From the NCBI GenBank assembly GCA_947466085.1, contig CANIEC010000028.1, positions 1-36,667 on the forward strand: 36,667 bases of DNA, in the 5' to 3' direction. The notes under the pieces are model-generated. The model did no database searches, was not told the DNA's origin, and saw only the letters and a program-made list of their open reading frames with translations. Shown here one piece after another: positions 16,578 to 23,397 of the stretch; the stretch's first letter is position 1, and each line of letters starts with the position of its first letter. This DNA comes from Rhodospirillales bacterium (GTDB taxonomy: Bacteria > Pseudomonadota > Alphaproteobacteria > Reyranellales > Reyranellaceae). Position numbers and translations under genes: made by a program.

Positions 16578-17668
16578 CTCGCCATGCCGGGCTTGAGATG
16601 CTGTACCTTGGGCATTACTTCCTTCGAGAGCAGCTCGAGGGAGCGGCGCCAGGCCTGCGGGTTCTCGACATAGTCGAAGCCGAAGACGAGGAGTTGGCCG
16701 AAGCCGCCGACCTCGTCGTAGATCTTCTCGATCTTCTCGACGACCGTTCTCGGCGAGCCGACGATCCAGTTGTGTTTGGCGCAGTATTCCGGCGTCACGT
16801 CCGAGTCCGCTGCACCGGCATCGTGCTTCAGGTATTCGAAGAAGCCGAACTGGGAGAGCAGGGGCAGGAAGTACTCCCGCATCATGCGGCCCATGTGCGA
16901 GCCGACCGACAGGCGCATCGCCTCTTCGTCGGTGTCCGCCACGAAGACCTCGCGCACGAGGCGCCACTGGTCGCGGTCGGGTGTGCGGCCCGACTTCGCG
17001 GCGCCGATCTCTACGGATTCCCAGTGGCTCTTCACGTAGGCCGGATTGAGGTTGAGGCTCATCGGAATGTAGCCTTTCTCGCCCGCGAGCTTCAGCGTGT
17101 CGGACCCCTTGGAGAGGCCGGCGACACCGATCGGCGGATGCGGCGTCTGCAGCGGCTTGATGTGCGGCTTCAGGAAGCCGAACATCGTGTCGGGCTTGGT
17201 GACGTGCCAGTACTTGCCCTTGTAGTCGAATGGTTCGGTCGAGGACCAGAGCTTGAGGATGATGTCGAGCGCCTCGCGCGTCATGTCGCGGTTGGCGCCC
17301 GACATGCCGTCGACGTTGAACATCGCCCAGTCGCTGGGCAGGCCCGACGCTGCAATGCCGAAGTTCAGGCGCCCGCCGGAAATGTGGTCGAGCATGGCGA
17401 CCCTGTTCGCGAGCTCGGCCGGGTGATGGTACGGCAGCAGGAAGCCGCCGGGCCCGAGGCGGATGTTCTTGGTCTGCATCAGCGCCTGCGCCACCAGCAG
17501 GTCGGGCGAAGGATGTGGCTCCCACGGCGCGGTGTGGTGCTCGCCGATCCAGGCCTCCGAGAAGCCGAGTTCGTCGAGCCAGCGAATCACCTGGAGATCC
17601 CATTCGTGACCGTCCTTCAGCGACCGCTCGGGTGGATGGGACGGCATGGTGAAATAACCGAACTGCAT
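16562..17668 (-). CDS. LLM class flavin-dependent oxidoreductase
   Basis: Luciferase-like monooxygenase of 368 residues using reduced flavin, probably FMNH2. It starts MQFGYFTMPSHPPER and shows the family segments WIGEHHTAPWEP, LGPGGFLLPYHHPAELANRVAMLDHISGGRLNFGIA (positions about 73-108) and the C-terminal VGSPRTVVEKIE. The substrate is not recognisable; relatives oxidise alkanes, sulfonates or aromatic compounds. AGGAGGAAA sits directly upstream of the ATG at 17668, which fixes the start although the frame is open beyond it. The DUF2867 gene lies 86 bases upstream on the same strand, so a common transcript is possible. Confidence 0.92.
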   Translation of the reverse strand: MQFGYFTMPSHPPERSLKDGHEWDLQVIRWLDELGFSEAWIGEHHTAPWEPHPSPDLLVAQALMQTKNIRLGPGGFLLPYHHPAELANRVAMLDHISGGRLNFGIAASGLPSDWAMFNVDGMSGANRDMTREALDIILKLWSSTEPFDYKGKYWHVTKPDTMFGFLKPHIKPLQTPHPPIGVAGLSKGSDTLKLAGEKGYIPMSLNLNPAYVKSHWESVEIGAAKSGRTPDRDQWRLVREVFVADTDEEAMRLSVGSHMGRMMREYFLPLLSQFGFFEYLKHDAGAADSDVTPEYCAKHNWIVGSPRTVVEKIEKIYDEVGGFGQLLVFGFDYVENPQAWRRSLELLSKEVMPKVQHLKPGMARLAAE

Positions 17669-17754
17669 CGTTTCCTCCTCGATTGTCGTTTTGGAAATTC
17701 GACTACCAACGGGACGATTGCGCAAGAGACCGAAATTGCATGACTGCCGGTCCC

Positions 17755-18273
17755 TCAGACCCGCCCCGCCCGGACGGCGTTGGCCAGCAGCGCCCTGACG
17801 CCGAGGCGGTGGAAGGGAAGTATGACGAGCAGATAGGCCCTGCCATAGAGATTGTGCGGACTCACCATCGTCGACAGCACCACCCGGCTCGCCCCGCCTC
17901 TGGTCAGTTTGCGGACCGATACCCGGAAATCGAGATGCCGGTCGTCGCCCCCGGTGATCATCTCCGTACTGTTCTGCGCGTACAGCGTGAAGCGGGCGAT
18001 CTTCTCGCCGACCGCGTAGGCGGGCTTGATCTCGATACTGTCGAAGGCTGACGCGGTGGTCGTGCGGAGTCCGAAGGGGGCGACGATCCAGCCACGCAGG
18101 ACGAGAAGCCACCGCGCCCACCTCGGATGATGGGCGAAGAGTGCGAGGTAGATTTCGGTGATGGTGAGATCGGGCCGTCGCAGCGGCGCTTCATAGGAGT
18201 CCCAGTAGTAGTACTGGACGAGGCCCTCGAGGAATGCGCTTTCAGGTGGCGCTCGACGGCGAGTGACGGTCAT
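17755..18273 (-). CDS. DUF2867 domain protein
   Basis: The 172-residue protein matches the DUF2867 pattern: YWDSYEAPL near residue 24, a central GLRTTT, DDRHLDFRVSV (residues about 110-120) and the end block HNLYGRAYLLVILPFHRLGVRALL. No signal peptide or catalytic motif is seen; one hydrophobic segment occurs near 55-70 and another near the C-terminus. The biochemical function is unknown. GGGGGA precedes the ATG at 18273. It is divergent from the isochorismatase pseudogene, with a 49-base spacer. Confidence 0.75.
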   Translation of the reverse strand: MTVTRRRAPPESAFLEGLVQYYYWDSYEAPLRRPDLTITEIYLALFAHHPRWARWLLVLRGWIVAPFGLRTTTASAFDSIEIKPAYAVGEKIARFTLYAQNSTEMITGGDDRHLDFRVSVRKLTRGGASRVVLSTMVSPHNLYGRAYLLVILPFHRLGVRALLANAVRAGRV

Positions 18274-18322
18274 TCCCCCAGTCGACTAGCATTGGACGGA
18301 GGAAGCAAGGGTACGAAGCAAC

Positions 18323-18783
18323 ATGGCGGACGACGTCTTGATTGTGATCGACCAGCAGAAGGCGATGGATCATCCCAAGTGGGGACCCCGCAACAATCCG
18401 GGGGCAGAGACGAATGTCGTTCGGCTGCTGGCCGAGTGGCGGCGCCGCTCGAGGGCGAACTGGTGGTGGCGACGAAGATCCACAGTGCCTTCATCGGCAC
18501 CGAGCTCGCGGTCGGGCTGAAGGCGACAGCCGGGGGCGGCGGCGTGAAGCCGCCGCTGGTGATCTGTGGTGTGCTGCTGGCCAACTCGGTCGAGGCCACG
18601 GTGCGGGTGGCCGCCAATTTCGGCTTCACGGTCCGCCTGCGGGGAGATGCCTGCTGGTTGTGCGACAAGCGCGACCTGACGGGCCGCCTATGGCCGGCGG
18701 AAGACGTCCATCAGCTCACTCTGGCGCTTCTCGACGGCGAGTATGCCGGGATCACGACAGTCGATGAGATACCGCGTCGCTGA
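18323..18783 (+). pseudogene. Isochorismatase-family hydrolase, disrupted by deletion and frameshift
   Basis: From the ATG at 18323 one frame reads MADDVLIVIDQQKAMDHPKWGPRNN...VVRLLAEWR, a good isochorismatase-like N-terminus with the catalytic Asp in VIDQQ. Near 18437-18444 the family similarity jumps to another frame: PLEGELVVATKIHSAFIGTEL (split here at about 18445), CGVLLANSVEATVR, WPAEDVHQL and the TGA at 18781-18783. The intervening segment expected in the family (roughly 25-30 codons, usually with an HVRHDS-like motif) is absent, so both a deletion and a frame change occurred at a GCGGCG-rich spot. The original frame now ends at 18520 after about 25 unrelated residues. In addition, the catalytic Cys position reads Ser (ANSVEA). 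The product is almost certainly inactive. Confidence 0.8.
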
Positions 18784-18784
18784 G

Positions 18785-19333
18785 CTACGAATCGTCCGCG
18801 CCGGTCCGGGCCGGTGACGAGGCCCGCCGTGCGTGGAACATGAGTCGCCAGAGCTTGCCTTCGCCGAGTATTTGCCCGATCTCGCGCAGGGCGAAGAACG
18901 GCAGCAGCGAGATGGTCATGATGGCCCACACCGTCAGCTTGCCTTCCCAGGTGACGCCGCCGATATGGGGCATGCTGGCGGCAAAGGACTTGCCCGCCAC
19001 CATGCCGAGGCCAATGCGCTCGGCGGCGTGGAAAAGCATGAAGACGAGGGCGAACGATCCGGCCTTGTAGGCCACGGGCCAGATCAAGGGCTTGTGGTCG
19101 AACCGGCGGCCGATCCGGAAATGCTCGGCAATCAACATGACCTTGGCCATGACGGCGGCGTTGATCAGGGCGAATCCTTGCGGTGCGAAGGACAGGTTCC
19201 GCTCCGAGAGGATCAGGCTTTCGTTCAGTACGAACAGGCCGAAGACCACATAGAGATAGACGAACATGACGAGGAAGCGGCGCATCTCGTCGAGGCCGCG
19301 CTCCTTCAGCCGGTGCAGTCCCTCACTGTTCAT
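18785..19333 (-). CDS. Four-helix membrane protein of unknown function
   Basis: I do not recognise a named family. The 182-residue product has a short basic N-terminus (MNSEGLHRLKERGLDEMRR) followed by about four hydrophobic helices: FLVMFVYLYVVFGLFVL, GFALINAAVMAKVMLIAEHF, VAYKAGSFALVFMLFHAAE and LTVWAIMTISLLPFFAL. The end is cytoplasmic-looking, basic and Ser/Ala-rich. The start at 19333 overlaps the upstream gene's stop by 11 bases without a clear ribosome-binding site, suggesting translational coupling; an internal ATG at 19285 is an alternative. It ends one base after the convergent pseudogene. Confidence 0.65.
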   Translation of the reverse strand: MNSEGLHRLKERGLDEMRRFLVMFVYLYVVFGLFVLNESLILSERNLSFAPQGFALINAAVMAKVMLIAEHFRIGRRFDHKPLIWPVAYKAGSFALVFMLFHAAERIGLGMVAGKSFAASMPHIGGVTWEGKLTVWAIMTISLLPFFALREIGQILGEGKLWRLMFHARRASSPARTGADDS

Positions 19334-19574
19334 GGACGACACCGGACAGGCCACGCCGGCACAAGATCTCTGCGTCGAGGATCGGCACGCCGAGATTGCA
19401 GGCCTGGACGCCCTGCACCACACAGAGTTTCAATACTTCCATGATCTCCTCGACCGTCGCGCCGGCCGCCAGTGATTTCCGGATGTGCCGTCGCATCTCC
19501 GGAGCATACATATCTGTGTGGGAGGCGTCGAAGCCGATGCTGAGCAGTTCCACCTCCTTGGCGCTGAGAATCAC
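19323..19574 (-). CDS. Short carboxymuconolactone decarboxylase (AhpD)-like protein, probably 5'-truncated
   Basis: The 83 residues match the core of the CMD/AhpD family: ILSAKEVELLSIGFDASHTDMYAPEMRRHI (split at about residue 20), then GATVEEIMEVL and a final LGVPIL. Normal relatives carry a further N-terminal segment before this point. Here the only start is a GTG at 19574 without a good ribosome-binding site, and the same frame meets a TAA about 20 codons upstream, so the N-terminus seems lost. Cys and His residues typical of the peroxidase-active branch are not in a clear C-x-x-C. It may be a remnant, or a very short functional member. The 141 bases upstream hold no other gene that I can see. 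Confidence 0.5.
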   Translation of the reverse strand: MILSAKEVELLSIGFDASHTDMYAPEMRRHIRKSLAAGATVEEIMEVLKLCVVQGVQACNLGVPILDAEILCRRGLSGVVHEQ

Positions 19575-19715
19575 GGCGGCATGGATCGACAGCGTCGGCT
19601 GCGATGAACACGTCCGTCCATTACGGATCGGACGTTAAGAGCAAGTCCCAGGCGTCATTCCTGTGCCGACGTGATGAGGAACGACGCGACCCTCTGCGGC
19701 GAGCATCGAGCGCGG

Positions 19716-20522
19716 TCAGACGATCTCGTCGGTGATGACCTTGAAGCTGACCAGCGTGTTGGGGCCGAATGTGTGCGTGATCGGTACGTCTGCGGCGTCG
19801 CGGCCCTGGCCGATGAGGACGCGGCCGATGCGGGGCGTGTTGTTGCGCGGGTCGAACGTGTACCAACGCCCGCCAAGATAGGCCTCGAACCAGCCGGCGA
19901 AGTCCATCGGGGCATCGACCGGCGGCACGCCGATGTCGCCGAGATAGCCGGTGCAGTACCGCGCCGGGATGTTCAAGCAGCGGCAGAAGGCGATGCCGAG
20001 ATGGGCGAAGTCGCGGCACACGCCGTTGCCTTCATTGAAGGCCTCCCAGGCCGTCTTGGTCGGACGTGCAAACTGGTAGCCGAAGATGATGTGGTTGTGG
20101 ACGTAATCGCAGATCGCCTGGACGCGCCTCCAGCCGGTCGGGCCATTGCCGAATAGGCTCCAGGCAATGTCGGACAGGCGGTCAGTCTCGCAGTAGCGGC
20201 TGCCGAGCAGGTAGACAATCGTCTCGGCCGGCAGGTCCTCGACCGCATGCTGCGGCGCCCACGGGGCGACCTCGTCGGCCAGGCCGCTATCGCGTATGAT
20301 GCCCCGGCCGTGGAGCCGCATGTGCCCGGCGGGCGCGACCAGACGGCTGCACCAGTTGCCGAAGCCATCGCGGTAGCGCGTTATCAGCACGGCGGGCTCG
20401 GTCTTCAGTTGGTCGGGCTGGATGACATCGGGCGCGCGGGTGTGGTGGACGCCCAGGATCATGATCATCGGGGTCGGTTGGGGGAAGTCGTAGACGATCT
20501 CATATCCGATGCGGATCTTCAT
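19716..20522 (-). CDS. Transglutaminase-like protein lacking the catalytic His
   Basis: The 268-residue protein starts with a beta-rich N-terminal region (MKIRIGYEIVYDFPQPT) and has the transglutaminase-like core: Cys169 in NGVCRDFAHL, IPARYCTGYLG, and Asp224 in YTFDPRN. The His normally found as HAW before the last strand is replaced: DFAGWFEAY has Ala209 there. A conserved tail RIGRVLIGQGRDAADV follows. No signal peptide is seen. It is therefore a divergent subfamily member that may not perform normal Cys-His-Asp chemistry. It lies 42 bases after the intact homologue and is probably co-transcribed with it. Confidence 0.85.
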   Translation of the reverse strand: MKIRIGYEIVYDFPQPTPMIMILGVHHTRAPDVIQPDQLKTEPAVLITRYRDGFGNWCSRLVAPAGHMRLHGRGIIRDSGLADEVAPWAPQHAVEDLPAETIVYLLGSRYCETDRLSDIAWSLFGNGPTGWRRVQAICDYVHNHIIFGYQFARPTKTAWEAFNEGNGVCRDFAHLGIAFCRCLNIPARYCTGYLGDIGVPPVDAPMDFAGWFEAYLGGRWYTFDPRNNTPRIGRVLIGQGRDAADVPITHTFGPNTLVSFKVITDEIV

Positions 20523-20564
20523 CGAGGCTCCTCGTGAAGCAATGTGTCAGGGCCCGGGGCCCGG

Positions 20565-21449
20565 TCAGGTCGTCGCGAATCCGTGCGGCGTGACGCTGAC
20601 ATGCACTTCCATCCCTAGGGTATCGGCCCGGGAGCCAACGAAGGTGCCGTGCAGCGGTAACGCCTGATCGGGATCGCGCACGACCGCCACCGTAACGAGG
20701 CTGGCCTTGCCGACGTTGCCACTGGTCGGGTCAAAATCGATCCAGCCCGTGCCTGGCAGGTAGACCTGTGCCCAGGCGTGCGTCGCTCCATGCGCTTCCG
20801 TCGGCGCCACGTTGGGCATCGTGGCGAGGTAGCCTGACGCGAAGCGGGCGGCGAGCCCCAGCGAGCGGGCGGCATCGATCATCAGGAGCGCGAAGTCGCG
20901 ACAGCTGCCGTGGCCTAGCTGCAGCGTTTCGGCGGGTGCCTGGACGCCCCTGGCCTCGCGACGGCGGTAGAGGAAGCCGTCGTGGATGCCCTTGGAGAGA
21001 CACGTCAGGAGCGCGAGGGCAGGGATCTGGCCGTCCACGGGCAGGAACCGGCGCGCCCATTGGGCGACGGCATCGTCGGGGCCGATATCGTGGCGATGGA
21101 TGCAGTGGGCGAGGTCGGCCATCTCGTCGTCGCCGTAGTCGACCGGAAAGTATGCTCCCGCGTCGTCGAAGTCGGGATGAAGGGCGTCGCTGGGCGAATG
21201 TTCGAGACTGACGACGCTCGCGAAGCTGAGCTCGGTGGCGACGCCGGCGAACTCGGCGATGGCCACGTGGTTGCCAAAATCGTCCTGCTCGTAGCGCAAG
21301 CTGGAAGGGGCGGGATTGATCTCGAGGCTGACCTCGATCACGCGCTGATCGTGCGAGTCGCGGGGCCGCAGCATCATGCGGTGTTCGCCGAAAGCGACCG
21401 GGTGCCGGTATCGATAAGTCGTGACGTGCCGGATCGTCAGTGACCGCAT
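20565..21449 (-). CDS. Transglutaminase-like cysteine protease family protein, intact triad
   Basis: The 294-residue protein has the bacterial transglutaminase N-terminal domain (MRSLTIRHVTTYRYRHPVAFGEHR, with LRPRDSHDQ) and the core with all three catalytic residues: Cys183 in GSCRDFALL, His224 in THAWAQVYLPG and Asp240 in WIDFDPTSG. Such proteins act as peptidases or amidases in the cytoplasm; the substrate is unknown. Relatives are often encoded beside alpha-E and circularly-permuted ATP-grasp proteins, which are not present here. The ATG at 21449 follows GGAGACGTC-like purines. It is upstream of the His-less homologue. Confidence 0.9.
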   Translation of the reverse strand: MRSLTIRHVTTYRYRHPVAFGEHRMMLRPRDSHDQRVIEVSLEINPAPSSLRYEQDDFGNHVAIAEFAGVATELSFASVVSLEHSPSDALHPDFDDAGAYFPVDYGDDEMADLAHCIHRHDIGPDDAVAQWARRFLPVDGQIPALALLTCLSKGIHDGFLYRRREARGVQAPAETLQLGHGSCRDFALLMIDAARSLGLAARFASGYLATMPNVAPTEAHGATHAWAQVYLPGTGWIDFDPTSGNVGKASLVTVAVVRDPDQALPLHGTFVGSRADTLGMEVHVSVTPHGFATT

Positions 21450-21506
21450 GACGTCTCCTCAGGCTTCATCAAGCACGTTTTGAGCCAAGCCGATACCGCA
21501 AACGAA

Positions 21507-21532
21507 ACAAGGCGGCCCCTGGGCCGCCTTGT
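21507..21532 (-). terminator. Rho-independent terminator after the aldehyde dehydrogenase gene
   Basis: ACAAGGCGGCCC and GGGCCGCCTTGT form a 12-bp inverted repeat (11 pairs with a 4-base loop). Read on the minus strand it is followed by a T-rich TTTCGTTTG and lies 21 bases after the dehydrogenase stop. Confidence 0.75.
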
Positions 21533-21553
21533 CCGTGGTCAGTCTGAGATAGC

Positions 21554-23053
21554 TCAGCCGAGCTGGATCCAGGTCGTCTTCATCTGCGTGAACTTGTCGA
21601 AGGCGTGCAGCGACTTGTCGCGACCGTTGCCCGATTGCTTGTAGCCGCCGAACGGGGTGGTGATGTCGCCGCCGTCATAGGTGTTCACCCAGACCGAGCC
21701 AGCGCGCAGGGCCTTGGAGAACTTGAAGGCCTTGTTGATGTCGGAGGTGAAGATCGCCGAGGCGAGGCCGTAGATCGTGTCGTTGGCGACGGTGAGGGCC
21801 TGCTCCGCATCCTTGACGGGGATGACCGAAAGGACCGGCCCGAAGATTTCCTCCTGGGCGATCTTCATCCGGTTGTCGACGTTGTCGAACACGGTCGGCT
21901 CGATGAAGGAGCCGGCATTGTCGATGTGCACCTGCTTGCCGCCCATGGCGAGCTTGGCGCCTTCCTTCTGGCCGGCGTCGATGTAGCCCATGACCCGCTT
22001 GGTCTGGGTCTCGTCGACCATGGCGCCCATCTGGGTCTTCGGGTCGAGCGGATCGCCCGGCATCATCTTCTGGCCGATCGCCATGACCTTGGCGAGGAAC
22101 TCGTCCTTGATCTTGTCCTCGACGATCAGGCGCGAACCGGCGGTGCAGACCTCGCCCTGGTTGAACCAGATGCCGAACGCCGTACGGCGGGCGGCGATGT
22201 CGAGGTTCGGCGCGTCGGCGAGCACGATGTTCGGCGACTTGCCGCCGCACTCGAGCCACACCTGCTTCATGTTGGATTCGCCGGAGTAACGGAGGAAGTA
22301 CTTGCCGACCTCGGTCGAGCCGGTGAAGGCCAGTACGTCGACGTCCATGTGACGGCCGAGCGCCTGGCCGGCGGTCTCGCCGAAGCCCGGCAGCACGTTG
22401 AACACGCCCTCGGGAATACCGGCCTCGGCCGCGAGCTCGGCGAGGCGCAGCGCGGTGAGCGGCGACTGCTCGGCCGGCTTCAGGATGACCGAATTGCCGG
22501 CGGCCAGCGCGGGCGAGATCTTCCAGCAGGCCATCAGCAGCGGGAAGTTCCACGGCACGACGCAGGCCACGACGCCGGCGGCCTCGCGCGTGATCATGGC
22601 GATGACGTTGCCCGGAGTCGGGGCGACCTCATCATAGATCTTGTCGATGGCCTCGCCGAACCACTGGACCGTGTTGGCCGAGCCCGGAATGTCGACCGTG
22701 GTCGAGAAGGCGATCGGCTTGCCCATGTCGAGCGTCTCGAGCAGCGCCAGCTCCTCGCGGTTCTTCATCATGAGGTCGGCGAGCTTCAGCATGATGCGCT
22801 TGCGCTGGGCCGGAGCCATGTTGGCCCAGGTGCCCTTCTCGAAGGCGGCGCGCGCGGCCTTCACGGCGGCGTCGACATCGGCCTGCTCGCAGGCGGCGAC
22901 CTTGGTCAGCACCTGGCCGGTGGCCGGGTTCACGCAGTCGAAGGTCTTGCCGGTCAGCGACGCCACGAACTTGCCGCCGATGAAGGCCTGGTTCCGGTAA
23001 CTGAGACCGCCGACGCGGCCTTTCCAGTCGTCGCGCGAAAGCTGGGCGCTCAT
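21554..23053 (-). CDS. NAD(P)-dependent aldehyde dehydrogenase, PuuC-like
   Basis: Oxidises an aldehyde to a carboxylate. The 499-residue protein has the whole ALDH layout: VPWNFPLLMACWK, the cofactor-binding FTGSTEVG, catalytic Glu268 in WLECGGKSPN and catalytic Cys303 in NQGEVCTAGS. The C-terminal PFGGYKQSGNGRDKSLHA and the segment ETLDMGKPI resemble E. coli PuuC, the gamma-glutamyl-gamma-aminobutyraldehyde dehydrogenase, so a role in polyamine or amino-aldehyde breakdown is likely; no other puu genes are in view. AAGGAGG lies about ten bases upstream of the ATG. It has its own terminator downstream and the rpmG terminator upstream, so it is a single-gene unit. Confidence 0.95.
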   Translation of the reverse strand: MSAQLSRDDWKGRVGGLSYRNQAFIGGKFVASLTGKTFDCVNPATGQVLTKVAACEQADVDAAVKAARAAFEKGTWANMAPAQRKRIMLKLADLMMKNREELALLETLDMGKPIAFSTTVDIPGSANTVQWFGEAIDKIYDEVAPTPGNVIAMITREAAGVVACVVPWNFPLLMACWKISPALAAGNSVILKPAEQSPLTALRLAELAAEAGIPEGVFNVLPGFGETAGQALGRHMDVDVLAFTGSTEVGKYFLRYSGESNMKQVWLECGGKSPNIVLADAPNLDIAARRTAFGIWFNQGEVCTAGSRLIVEDKIKDEFLAKVMAIGQKMMPGDPLDPKTQMGAMVDETQTKRVMGYIDAGQKEGAKLAMGGKQVHIDNAGSFIEPTVFDNVDNRMKIAQEEIFGPVLSVIPVKDAEQALTVANDTIYGLASAIFTSDINKAFKFSKALRAGSVWVNTYDGGDITTPFGGYKQSGNGRDKSLHAFDKFTQMKTTWIQLG

Positions 23054-23094
23054 GATCTCTCTCCTCCTTGTTGGATTGCGCGGGAGCCTATCCC

Positions 23095-23122
23095 ACGAAA
23101 AAGCCGCCCGGAAGGGCGGCTT
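23095..23122 (-). terminator. Rho-independent terminator of rpmG
   Basis: AAGCCGCCC (23101-23109) and GGGCGGCTT (23114-23122) form a perfect 9-bp stem with a 4-base loop. On the minus strand the stem runs straight into a run of five T's (23098-23102). It lies 26 bases past the rpmG stop, a textbook intrinsic terminator. Confidence 0.9.
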
Positions 23123-23148
23123 GGTCGTCGAACCTGCAATGCGGCAGG

Positions 23149-23316
23149 CTACTTGATCTTCGATTCCTTGAACACGACATGCTTGCGCGCGACCGGGTCG
23201 TACTTCTTGAGTTCGAGCTTCTCGGTCTTGGTGCGCGGGTTCTTCTTGGTCACGTAGAAGAAGCCGGTGTCGGCGCTGGAAATCATCTTGATCAGGATGG
23301 AAGTCGGCTTGGCCAT
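23149..23316 (-). CDS. rpmG: 50S ribosomal protein L33
   Basis: A 55-residue protein starting [18 protein letters not shown], with the family blocks [17 protein letters not shown] and [15 protein letters not shown], matching full-length L33. It has no cysteine, so it is the zinc-free (C-minus) form. AAGGAC precedes the ATG at 23316. It has its own promoter with a TTGACA -35 element and its own strong terminator, fitting high independent expression. It is too short for common ORF length cut-offs. Confidence 0.97.
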   Translation of the reverse strand: MAKPTSILIKMISSADTGFFYVTKKNPRTKTEKLELKKYDPVARKHVVFKESKIK

Positions 23317-23361
23317 GGCAATTGTCCTTAAGCCCTGGAGGGCGAATTCGCAGAGGGGCGC

Positions 23362-23389
23362 AAAGTAGTCAGCGGGGCTGCCGTGTCAA
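23362..23389 (-). promoter_or_regulatory. Promoter of rpmG
   Basis: On the minus strand a perfect -35 hexamer TTGACA (23384-23389) and a weaker -10, TACTTT (23362-23367), are spaced by 16 bases. The leader before the rpmG ATG would be about 40 bases. It sits just downstream of the S41 protease stop. Confidence 0.6.
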
Positions 23390-23397
23390 GCGTCCAG

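Noticed and set aside
17669-18121. Upstream extension of the LLM oxidoreductase
   Set aside because: Shadow of the DUF2867 gene; AGGAGG directly before 17668 sets the true start.
18323-18783. Programmed ribosomal frameshift in the isochorismatase-like gene
   Set aside because: A central coding segment of the family is missing, so a frame change alone would not restore a normal protein; no slippery sequence is seen.
21605-23257. 550-codon plus-strand frame over the aldehyde dehydrogenase gene
   Set aside because: Antisense shadow; no recognisable motif, while the minus strand codes a complete ALDH.
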